In this document: positions 21,854-31,733 of the stretch, piece after piece | Layout of the letters: each line of letters begins with the position of its first letter | Position numbering within the stretch: the stretch's first letter is position 1 | Source of the DNA: Lasiosphaeria ovina | Lineage: Eukaryota; Ascomycota; Sordariomycetes; Sordariales; Lasiosphaeriaceae | DNA: 64,000 bases | Assembly (NCBI GenBank): GCA_033439765.1 | Contig: JAULSN010000001.1 | Coordinates: 2,108,001-2,172,000 of the forward strand | Direction: 5' to 3' | Notes under the pieces: model-generated | The model's database searches: none | Seen by the model: only the letters and a program-made list of their open reading frames with translations | Told to the model about the DNA's origin: nothing | Position numbers and translations under genes: made by a program

Positions 21854-24265
21854 TTTCTTTCTTCTGGTTTGACCACCAAGGTAAATTGCTGTGTAGAACC
21901 GGTTCGGGAAGAAGTTTGAAGAGGCGTTGTGTGGTTGACAAGTCTGAAAGCGACAAGGTGTGCGGAAACAAATTTAGTTCAAATTGTCAACTGAAAAGGA
22001 CGGGAAGTGGACTTGTTTGAGAGACTGATGAACAAAGTTTCGAGTCGGACCTTCCTGAATAAATAGAAGACGGGTTGGTATGTAATGTGAAACGTGCAAG
22101 GAAGAGTACTCGGGTCCAGTGTCCAGCCAAGCAGAGGTCGAATGGGAGACTACGAGTATGAATACAGCATTTCTATGATTGACGAGGTGAATCCAACTCG
22201 GCAACCCCCAACGCTGTCAGGCTGGCTTTGGGCACTAAGTGCAGTCCTGTCCTGATAGGTGTGATGGAATTTGGCTGTCTTGTAGGCCGTGGGAGGCTGT
22301 GTTTAGGAGAAGCGGCGGAGCGGTGAAGCCTGGGCTCCTCTGGCCCAAGTCTGTCCGAGTGGTTGCCCCAATTTGCTCGTGCTCGCCCATGCCATGGCCT
22401 TCTCCCCTGTGCCCATGCATGCAAAGCCAAAACGGAGAGGCGGTCGAGCCCAGCTCTGTGAGCGTGCATGACTCACCGAGAAAGGTGGTTTTTTTCGTGA
22501 CCAAACACCGCACGCGGCACTGGGGCAGCTCGGCACTTGGACAGGCCAGGCCCGGACCAAGCCACGAGTATGACCTTTCGCATCTGCACAACATAGCTGC
22601 ATGCTGCTCAGTGGCCCAGTAGTGGACAACGGCCGGGGCCCCTGTCCATGTTCTTGCATGTCAGGATATTCTGGTTGACGCAGGGCCCGACATCGAGCCC
22701 GATCAGTTAAATCAAGACATGGCCAAGCAACCTAAGCCTGGGGAATACGCGTGCATGCCACATCACCAAATGTCCGAAGAGGCCGCTCTGAGCCGATTGG
22801 GTGCCTCGACAGGCGGAGACCAGCCGGCAGAGGCTGCAACGACGAGGCAAAGCCAGGGCACACACTACGTAAGGTAGTATGAGGAGATGGCCCCACTGAC
22901 AGGCCGGCGGCAGACTTTGTCGGCCTCGATCACCACTGCGCGGCAGCATGCAGGCAGCCCGCTCCGTCAATCGCAAGTGCAGGAAAGCAAGCCCAAAGCC
23001 CGAAAGATGCGCGAAACAAAACGCCCGAAACATGGCACTTTGCTACGCCACAACGCTGCAGCGGCCTTGCCCCATCCGAGAGCCTTGCGGCTCGCCCGCT
23101 CCCCGGACACGGCTATCACAACCTGATCTGCAGACCTGAACTGCAGATCAAGAGGCACGGGGCGGCGAATCAGGACAACACAGCGGCCGCCTTTCCGACT
23201 CAGAGCTTCCGAGACATATACACTGCTGTATATCCAAAACTCGACCGGTCTTCTCGCCGCCCGTATGCGTCCACCTCTGGTCGGCAAGCTCGCATCTCCG
23301 TGGCGCTGCAGAAAGGTCGCCGCCGCCAAAACCCGCCGGCGGCTTCGAATACCTCCCTAGACCTAGGTCTAAATTAACATGTTTGACATGGATTTGGCGC
23401 GAAGACACAGGAACGAAGGAGCTAGGGAAAAAGGGCCGTTTTTCTAATTACACAAACCCCAGCCTGCATCTGCAATTGGTGGCTGTCATCTGGTGATGCC
23501 GTGATGGACCGGTTTCTCAGCCCGAATCCTCTTGGCCGAGTCCTGTCTGTTCCTTTGCGCCCACAGACTGCTTGCTTACTCGCCTGCCTATCTGCGGGCT
23601 TGTTTGCTCGCGTCCGCCCTGAACTTGGACCGGCCGCATACGACATGCAGGAAGCGAGAAAGTGCAACACCATTCCGCCCTCACAGTCTCGGTGCACCTT
23701 TGTCGTTACACGATGCAAGAACAACGCACCGCCCCGTGATGATTATTACCCAACTATTGATTCGGTGCATGATTACATACATCATATACATGGGACTGCA
23801 GACACGACCACAAGATGCAGCAGTTGGTGATGTACGAGCACACAAGCACAATCAACAGATAGTCAGGCCGCAGGCATCGTGGCCGGTTCTGGCAGGGTGT
23901 CAACCTGTTGCAGACTTGACCCCAAGAATCAAGATAGCAGGCCACTACCTTGGCTATTCACAAACAAACACAAGATCCCTACCGAAGCATATAGACTGAT
24001 GTCCCAACATGGTTAGTGCCAGGACGAACTCGTCCAGGCATTCTGCTCGGCGTCGAGCTACTCCGACCAGCGAGACCAGGTCTATCCTAACAATTATTCA
24101 GGGATCCAGAGCGTTGCCAAGCGCGCGCAACGGGATGCGCAGAACAATCAACAACACGCAACCACACTCGGCGAATTACCCGCCCCATGTAATCACATAC
24201 CTACCCACCACCTACCTTGGCACCTGGATCATTACCACCCCATAACTAATCATACCACCGCCGAC
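21854..24265. other. Intergenic, no supported gene
   Basis: About 2.4 kb upstream of both the cysteine-rich gene (-) and the SMI1-type gene (+). ORFs of up to about 155 codons occur on both strands but are overlapping, biased in composition and without recognisable motifs. The final part (24150-24260) is CA/CT-rich and is probably the leader of the SMI1-type gene. Confidence 0.5.
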
Positions 24266-25920
24266 ATGTTCCACATCCGGAGCCGCGACTGGCGCGGTCA
24301 GCCAGCGCAGGTCGCGCGCGAGGCGGCGGCGCAGATCTTCACGCGCGGCTTTGTGCAGCACGACACGGTTTCGACGAGACGTGGGACGACGTGGCGTCGC
24401 TGTACTTGCTGAGCGCGCTGGGCTGGCAGCACAGCGACGCGCGGGCGCTGCTCGAGGCCTACTTCGAACTCGTCGCCGACGAGCACACGCAGCGCCAGCA
24501 GCCTGCGGCCTTGTTCACGGCGCGCCTCGCCGCGCCGGACAAGAAGGTACTCGAGCTTATCTGGGCGCTTGCCGACGCGGCACGGCCGCGGAATGTCCCC
24601 TGGGACTTTGAGCCTGCTCCGCCAGGGGAAATACCGCCCGAGCACGACATCAACGACCCGGCTTTCTACCAGCTCGACCGCTGGACGGGGATGAAACGGT
24701 GGAGGTGGTGCTGAGCGGCAACGACGCGCCCGACACGCCCGGCTGGATGACGTCGGACTTGCGGGCGGGGCTCGCCGCGTGTTCTCTGCTGCAGTCCCGG
24801 GTGCCGCCAGGCACGGTGCCCGAGCGCGCGGCCGTCCACGAGGTCTTCACCGCGGCCGGCTGTACACGTCGCCGACGCTGGCGTCGCTCCACGGGCTCCA
24901 CGCCCACGTCTGCTTCCCCGTCAAGCTCTACATCCTGCTGGCCGTCGGGCTCGGCAAGCGCGCCAAGGCCCGCGCCATCTTCGCCACCGCCTGTTCGCCC
25001 GCTGAGTGGTGTCCCTGGGACCTGTTGCCGCTGCCGGCGCTGTACCGGCTCTTTCTCACAGATGGCGAGGACGAGAACAGAAACGATGACGACACCGGGG
25101 ACCAGCTCATCGCACATCCCGGAGAAGCCGCCGCGGCGCTCGCAACCGTCCCGGCGGCTCTCGTCGCGCGCCGGCAGCACGGGCGGCAGGAACCACTCCA
25201 CGGGGTCGGCTGGGCGGAGCTGCTGCGGCGGTTCTCTGAGGCGGCGTTCCGGGCGCGCGCGGCCAAGTACGCGGCCATCAAGACAAACCCGCCACAGCGC
25301 GCGGCCGACATCCTGCTGCCGCCCATCTCGGCAGCCGCGCTCGCCGAGACGGGGAAGCGGCTCGGCGCGGCGTGGCGCTGCCGCCGGACCTGCGCGAGAT
25401 GGCGCTCGTGGCGAACGGGTTCCGCGGCGCGTGGGGCTTTGCCGGCGGCGTGTTCCCGGGAGTCGACACGCTGCACGCGTACCGGTGCGACGAGCAGGAG
25501 CTGTATTTTGGTATCAGCGGCGAGGGCGAGCTGCAGACGGTGACGAGGAAGTGGCCGCCGGGGCCGGGGGGCACGATGCGCACGTTCACGAGCCGCGTGT
25601 ACAGCGTCGGCGCCGTCGGCCGGCTGGCCGGCGACGTGTGGGTCGGCTGGGGCGTCGAGGCCAACGACGACTACGAGCACGTCGTGTGCCCACCCGACAA
25701 GTGGCGCAAGCTCGTGGACATATCCAAGGACCCGAGGAGGGCCGAGGACGGCGACTACCGCTTCGGCCCGTGCCATGCCCACTGGAGCCCTCATGACGAT
25801 TCGTATCCTAGTGTGAGGCACTGGATTGCTGAGCTGACGGTCGACATGGAGACGCAGTTGGAAAAGGAGGACAGGGAGTGGGAGAGCGGCGGAGACAAGG
25901 CTGGCGAGGAAAATGAATAG
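24266..25920 (+). pseudogene. SMI1/KNR4-type gene with four one-base frameshifts
   Basis: A GC-rich gene whose frame changes four times: near 24367, 24687, 24860 and 25369. The pieces read on naturally: N-terminus MFHIRSRDWRG, then DDVASLYLLSALGWQ, then VVLSGNDAPDTPGW, then LASLHGLHAHVCFPVK, and finally LPPDLREMALVANGF to the TAG at 25918. The last part has the SMI1/KNR4 signature (LP.dl.el...NG..FPG), a fold linked in yeast to cell-wall synthesis and signalling. Each change is explained by one missing base next to a short G or C run. The locus may therefore be an intact gene of about 550 residues carrying sequence errors, or a young pseudogene. Against general error, GC-rich neighbours such as Bud23 and tyrosinase are clean. 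The function of the N-terminal half is unknown. Confidence 0.65.
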
Positions 25921-26031
25921 GAGTAATTACATGTCCCGCTTAAGGCATTTAAGGGGGAGAATTAATCATGCCCTGGTTTTGACAACGGAAAATATTTAAA
26001 TTTAGTGGATTCGTAGCCTGCCACCGCATAT

Positions 26032-26556
26032 TCACAGCCAATATTCGTCCCAGCATTGTTTCCACTTCTTCTTCAGCCTTGTCAGCCAGTCCTGCCCCTC
26101 GATCTCGACATTACCATATCTGACTACACCGCTGTCGTCGACGCCCTTCCAGCCCTCAATGGGGCCCCTGAAGTGGCCGTGTCCGCGCGGGCAAGCCTCG
26201 ATCCTTTCCTTCGTCCCGGGCGTATCAACACCATGTCGTCTCTCCCGCGTATTGTAGCACGCCTCGCACAGGTCCGTGTCGGCGCAGTAGCAGCACAGGT
26301 ACCAGTGTTTCCCCGCCCTGTCCTCAAATGTGGTCGCCGTGGTCCGGCAATCCGCACAGGTAATGCTCCAGTACCCGCTATTTTCGCCGGGGCTATTCCC
26401 ACTGCTATGGTCGCTGTTGTCCTTGCTGCCCTTGATCGTCCCGTAAAGGCCCAGGGTAGCCGCTCGAGAAAGCGGTGGCGTGGGCTGCTCGCCCTCGTCT
26501 GGCTCGCTTTTGACAATATAAGAGCCCTTGAGCACGGACAACTCGTGCTCGTCCAT
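26032..26556 (-). CDS. ZZ-type zinc-finger protein or C-terminal fragment
   Basis: 174 codons ending in TAA-like AT-rich DNA. The Cys-rich core matches a ZZ finger: CADCRTTATTFED, then WYLCCYCADTDLCEACYN, followed by HGV and CPRGHGHFRGPIEGW. The protein ends in the aromatic, basic segment DWLTRLKKKWKQCWDEYW. ZZ fingers coordinate two zinc ions and mediate protein contacts. The first ATG gives MDEHELSVLKG, but coding-like sequence (YRIARSKFAMWEADF) continues upstream in another frame to about 26704. The ORF may therefore be the 3' part of a longer, frameshifted gene. Together with the broken STAND gene on the same strand further upstream, it could be the tail of an originally larger NLR-type locus. 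That link is an inference. Confidence 0.6.
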   Translation of the reverse strand: MDEHELSVLKGSYIVKSEPDEGEQPTPPLSRAATLGLYGTIKGSKDNSDHSSGNSPGENSGYWSITCADCRTTATTFEDRAGKHWYLCCYCADTDLCEACYNTRERRHGVDTPGTKERIEACPRGHGHFRGPIEGWKGVDDSGVVRYGNVEIEGQDWLTRLKKKWKQCWDEYWL

Positions 26557-26861
26557 ATATAACTGTGACCGTTCGTACTAAGGCCTTGCTCCTCGGCTTG
26601 AAGTCAGCCTCCCACATTGCAAACTTCGATCGTGCGATCCTATAGCTCAGCTCAAACTTCTGTTGGCCCGGCTTAGCGAGATAAAACCCCCGCCGGGCCT
26701 CCATTTTTCTCTGCGCGACCCACTAAGGCTGGCCAATCAAATCCCGCGTCCAGCCCACGATCTTATTGCAAGCATTTGCATGTGATAGCTGCCGCTTTCT
26801 CTCAACAAACCAATCACGTCCTCTTTCACAGCGCTTTTTACAGCGCTTTTCTACATTCGCG

Positions 26862-28057
26862 ATGTTGTTTTTCTGGGATGAAGATCCATTATCAAGCCTC
26901 CCAGAAATCACGCCCCACCCAGGCAGATCTGGGTCCCAGTCTTCCGAAGCCCTCTCGTCAGCCCCCCCAGCCCCGATCATTGAGCAAAATGAGATTGTTG
27001 TCGTTAATAACGTACTGCGCGAGTACCGACCAATCCATACGAGCGACGATACTAGCAGGGTACTACAGGCCTTTGTCGATAATCTGTCCGGCCCAGGTCT
27101 ATCGACATTGCTAACCGAGATCTACAACTTCGCCAACGATCCCCGCCAACTACGCCAACTACGTAATTTCCTCGTCGACGCGATTCTAAAGTCCAGTATG
27201 TTTATACCATATTATATTACTCGTTATATAATATTGATATCGTTAAACAGTAGTGGCTGCTGCAGGTGGCAAACAACCTCCAATTACACCTTCGCCCAAC
27301 AAGACGGCAGCGTTCGCAATTGAACTGTCCAGGACAATAATCGAAGGATCGACACGATCAGGACAGGCGTCACTGAAAGAAAAGTGCCTCCGCAGAGATA
27401 GAAGCCGATGTGTCGCCTCAGGCATCATTGACTCGGATGTCTATCGCAAGTTGCCTCCAGGCGAACGTAGAGGCGCGAAACACAGCAAGACAAAGTGTGC
27501 ACATATTCTACCCTTCGCGCTTAGCAAACTCAAGGAGAAGAATGCTACGCATACTAAGAACAAGGCGACAACATGGTGGGCACTTTACCAATACTTCCTG
27601 GCCCTGAAGAACAAGGTCGGAGCCGATACGGTTAACCAGCCGGAAAATACTATGACACTATCTGCGGCATTTCACGACGAATTTGGTTTATTTTCGTATG
27701 GCTTTCAAGCTACGGATGAGGTATATTTTCCCCTAATTAATAAGATGCTCCTAATTAACAGATTTATACAGCCACACAAAATATCATATCGAGATCCTGG
27801 ACGAGAGTTCCTTCTTCGCGGTACTACTACCACCTGTTGTTACTTTTGCCCAGCACGATGCTGCCGTCCCACGACCCGACCCAGATTTTCTCGATACCCA
27901 CCTACGGATTGGGCGTATTTTAAGCATAAGTGGCATTGGTATAGCCATTCGGCAGAGCCTCTCGCGTTATGAGGGTCGTGGCGTAGACAACATTGCTTCT
28001 GATGGATCAACTAATTTAGAGCGCATCCTTGGCGACAAGATGCTAATGGGTATCTAG
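26862..28057 (+). CDS. HNH-nuclease-like fungal protein, end possibly frameshifted
   Basis: Exon 1 (26862-27195) and exon 2 (27251-27720) join in frame and encode a long N-terminal region. It is followed by an HNH_2-like core: CLRRDRSRCVASG, KCAHILPFALSKL, and later FHDEFGLFSYGFQATDE. Fungal proteins of this type carry an HNH-like domain of unproven activity. The final coding part, YHIEILDESSFFAVLLPP through LRIGRILSISGIGIAI to the TAG at 28055, is open from 27764. The obvious intron (27721-27761, branch CTAATTAAC, acceptor AACAG) misses its frame by one base. A less likely acceptor at 27793 would restore frame. Either the gene has a one-base lesion or it uses the odd acceptor. It lies on the opposite strand to the flanking ZZ and STAND remnants and looks inserted between them. 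Confidence 0.6.
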
Positions 28058-28791
28058 AAAGTTGGCCACCGTCGTAATTGTCTCGTCAAGGAACTAGAAG
28101 AGGAGGCCTAACGACTAAGGGCTAGAGGAGATTAGAGGACAGGAATAAATTAGGAGAGTTTGAAAATAGCAGTCTAAACCGCAGCACATGTTGTCTAGCT
28201 GAAAGGTGAGAGAGCCCCGGAGGGTCTTCACGCAGCTTTGGGCAACCCTGCCTATTTCGTCGCGGATAGTGTTTCTGTCGAGGACGATGGTTGCCCCTTG
28301 AAGAGTGTGCAGAATATCGCCCTCTCCCTCTTCGGGTGCCATCCGGGCTTCCGGAAAGACAGTAGAGGTAAGCAGCGTGTTCTGCAGGTCCGGAACCTCT
28401 GGACCGTTGGCTCCTTTCCCTGGCTCCGGTTCTGATGACTCCGACTCTCCCGCTAGGAGGAAGCGGATTGGAATCTTTGTCGTCTGGGAATATGAGAGAT
28501 GCTTGGCCAAGACCCTCTGATCCTCGGCCGGCAGCTGGTCAACGCCATCCAGGATTACAACCAGACTCCTCGCCGTCTTCGATTCAGGGTCGAATTGCTC
28601 GCGGAAAAGCCTGTCCCACGCGTTGTGGCGAAGATCATCTTCCGCCTCGGGGTGGCGTCGGATGAGGTCGAGCACTTCGTTTGAGTATGTGTCGTCTTGA
28701 TTCGCAATCCGGACGGCGCTGTAGCAGAGCATGTTCTGAACCGACTGCAAGCCCTGCGACTCGTCGTCAAAGGCAAAATACACAACCGAAG

Positions 28792-28831
28792 TCGAGCTTT
28801 TGTCCCCGAACTCGAGCTTTTGTCCCCGAAC
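28792..28831. repeat. 20-bp perfect tandem duplication
   Basis: TCGAGCTTTTGTCCCCGAAC occurs twice in direct succession (28792-28811 and 28812-28831). It lies inside the STAND pseudogene between NEFGDK and YFAFDDES. Removing one copy would restore the frame. Confidence 0.97.
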
Positions 28832-29016
28832 TCGTTAAGCAGGTGCTTGTATATCGAGTACGACAGTATACTTTTCCCCATGCCGCAGGCCCCGCCGATG
28901 AACAGGAGACGCTCCTTATCTGACAGGAAGTTTTGGTACTCGTCCCTGTGCTTGATTTGGTCAAATGTGCCGGGGACGTAGGACTGCTCCAAGATCCCCA
29001 GGCGCAGCGCGGCCTG

Positions 29017-29098
29017 GCTCTCGACGCCGACCGTCAGGCTTTTGGCAATGGACTCTAGCTCTCGACGCCGACCGTCAGGCTTTTGGCAATGGACTCTA
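29017..29098. repeat. 41-bp perfect tandem duplication
   Basis: Two identical 41-bp copies (29017-29057 and 29058-29098) in the STAND pseudogene, at the stretch encoding SIAKSLTVGVES. The length leaves a remainder of two, so the downstream NACHT part is thrown out of frame. Confidence 0.97.
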
Positions 29099-30144
29099 GC
29101 GTCTGGGACTCGCGCTCCATGAGGTCGGGATCATGCACCTTGGCCAGGTCGTCGAGACGGCTGACTTTGTCCTGCTGGGGCTTCTCACTGGCGTTTCCTC
29201 GCTGCTCCATTACCGTGTTCGGCTTGGTCGCGTGGTCTATCCGTTTAAACAAGGCCATCGCTTGCTTTAGGAGCGTGGTCTGCTGCTCGAAGGTGCCTCT
29301 AGGAGCTGCGCTACGACCTTGAAATCGCCTTTGAGTCCCACCATGGCCTTTTCAATGCGATCGGCAGCGCCCCGGGTCTCGGAGCGCTGCTCATTGACCG
29401 AAGCCAGTGTCTGCATGATGGTGGCGGAGTCTAGATTGGCGAGGGCCGTTATGACATTCTCGTAGGCTTCTTTGGGCTCTTGGTCGCCTCCCTCTCGATC
29501 CATGGCCTTGAACCATTCACTCAGTCTCCTTATGCGCGGTCTGGCCGGCTCGGAGCTCTTGGGCATCTTGCCAGACGTCTTGGGGGTGCGACAAGCTTGT
29601 GCGTCCTCCTACACAAGGCCAAGATGGCGCAAAAGACCCGAACCACCTGCTCCTAGTATATGGTATCGGGTGGCAGCTTGCCCTCGAGCTAGCGCAGGCG
29701 GCCGACAAAATGGTTGGTGACTTCAAAGAGCTTTTCGATCGAGCCCAAGTCCTCGCTCAGGCGAACACAGGCACCGAGTATGTGTGTGAATACAACTATG
29801 AGCACGGGGGCTGTGGGACAGGTAGCGCTGGCAGCGTTGCCGGCAATGGGCGCCAGCGACCTCAGAAGGCCCGATATTCGGGAAAGGACGCTCCGGGTCT
29901 TGTCTATGATTCCGTTGCCGTGTCTTGCCGTCTTGAAATCTGAGCATTCCTGCATGAGATAGTCGACTAGGCTTGTGCTTGTTGCCCTCGTCGCGGACTC
30001 GGACTGCGCGGCGGTAGCCTCTCCCCTCTAGTGAGCCATAATCTTTTGGAACATGTTCGTTTTAGATTTCCGCTCGACTTTTGTCTCCTCCTCGTACGCT
30101 TTCACTGCACGCGACCATAGGTCGTCTAAGTTGGTTGACGCCAT

Positions 30145-31733
30145 GAGCTAAAAAGTGGGAACTGATGAAAGAAGAGTGCAAATACTTCTTGATGGTTGGG
30201 TCCCATCTTATTTCCATTTGACCGTGTGTCAATTCATTATTGCTGGGATTGAGAATGACAAATTAGTTCACGGCATCCTCAATACCTACCTTGTCAATAC
30301 TGTCTACAATATTTGTTGCCGAAGGGCCTCATTTTGTAGACCATGGTTACAACCTGCTCGTCTTCGGTACTTCTGCGCGCTGATGGTATTGGTCGTAGAT
30401 ACGAAATTCGGCACATGTAGTGTAGTTATGTACCTAGTATTGCGTGGCTTCCTGCAGGTCGTCCACAAATGGAAGCGCGAGGCGAGAAGCAGACTCTGGC
30501 TGGAACAGCACAGTTTGTCTGAATATGTCAGAGCCTTGTCCAGTCCGATATTTCGCGGCCGAGCTCACCGTCTTTTCGCAAATTTGGCCGCAGCGAACGG
30601 CAACCGACCAGGCCCACCATGTTATCCGAGTTTGGAACCTTCACTCAAAGGGAAGGAACTGGGTACCTAATTTCGATGTGGAAGCCTCCTTCAAGCTATT
30701 CGCTCTTACCCTCCGAGTCCCAATGAGGCCGTTGTGCCATTTCAGCCCAGTGCTAAGAGCCTAATAGGCAAGATGAGCTCAACGAAGGAGGTTTCCGCAA
30801 CCGCTGCCCTACTTTCCTCGCCCACTTAAAGGAATATGAGGCGATATCCAAAAATCAAGCATATAAATAACATTTCATTTTCACAATATTGAAATGGGGT
30901 ATGCCCATCACCACTCACACCCAAATGAACATAATTAAGAGGCGGAAACAAAGAGCCAGCAACATCAAAAGCCAGTGCAGATGCCAATAAGGGAGTATAT
31001 CTACTGTAAGGAGAAATGGGTACGAGCCTTTCCTATATTAGAAGTAAGTTAATTGCGAGTTTTGTGCTGAGACGTGAATTTCTTTCATTTCATTCTGAAT
31101 ACGATTACAAGCACCTCACTCTATCCCTCTCAGCCCAACGCACACCCTTATCCACAGACTAAAGACCACAGTCCAGAACAATTCACGAGCTGAAACGACT
31201 AGATTAAAGATGATCTTTTCATCTTTAATTATTGAGATGGAAAGGGATTTAGACTGCGGTCAAGTGATCTTCGGAACGACCTCGTACCGCCTGATAATTA
31301 CAGTAATTACATCATAATTACGCCTGCTACTACCTGGCTCTCTGTCAACTCAGGTATCGTGATCGCAGTCAGCCTCCAAGCAACTACGGCACACCTACGT
31401 CATCAGCCCCCAGACCGTCAAATGACAACACAACCCGGGGAGGGAGACATGAACACAAGAGCGTATCGCACGCGCACACGCCACGAACGTAGGGACAAGC
31501 GCAGTTTGAAAGGGGAAAGAATAATCCCATTCACCGAAAATCTGTAAACGAATGCTAGCTAGCCCTCCGTCTCCCAAAATATCAAGATTTGATAGTTTCT
31601 TGCTTCTGTCCCCCCAATATTGCCGCCGATGTGGGGGAAAATAAAAGAAGGTAAAACACGAAAAGAATATGAACTAGAATAAAGCGGGTAAAACCAGGCG
31701 TGCAGAAAACAGAGAAGAGATAGGAGGCACCAT
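30145..31733. other. AT-richer intergenic stretch, no supported gene
   Basis: Lies between the STAND remnant and the 3' end of the MFS gene. It is visibly richer in A/T than most of the window, especially 30830-31330. An ORF at 30155-30670 has no ATG at its reported start and no family motif. An 11-bp perfect inverted repeat lies at 31203-31229. The stretch may contain old transposon debris, but none is identifiable. Confidence 0.5.
31203..31229. repeat. Perfect 11-bp inverted repeat with 5-nt loop
   Basis: ATTAAAGATGA (31203-31213) and its exact complement (31219-31229) flank TCTTT. It could form a hairpin, and may be a remnant of a foldback element or a chance palindrome in AT-rich DNA. 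Confidence 0.9.

Larger units (their letters stand above)
28115..30144 (-). pseudogene. Broken STAND NTPase (Goodbye-NACHT, NLR-like)
   Basis: A remnant of a fungal NLR-like receptor read from 30144 downwards. The N-terminus (DDLWSRAVKAYEEETKV, later LGSIEKLFEVTNHFVGRL) resembles the Goodbye domain of fungal STAND proteins. A linker follows, then a NACHT-type NTPase with Walker A GGACGMGKS (about 28890) and Walker B LVVILDGVDQL (about 28540). The sequence stops near 28115 with no repeat domain. Lesions: in-frame TAG at 30028-30030, 29689-29691 and 29653-29655; one-base deficits near 29582-29586 and 29292; a 41-bp tandem duplication (29017-29098); and a 20-bp tandem duplication (28792-28831). 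Both duplication lengths are not multiples of three and account exactly for the frame changes there. Intact relatives act in non-self recognition and regulated cell death. This copy cannot make such a protein. Confidence 0.82.

Noticed and set aside
30155..30670. 171-codon ORF downstream of the STAND start
   Set aside because: There is no ATG at its beginning, no recognisable family and it lies in AT-richer intergenic DNA.
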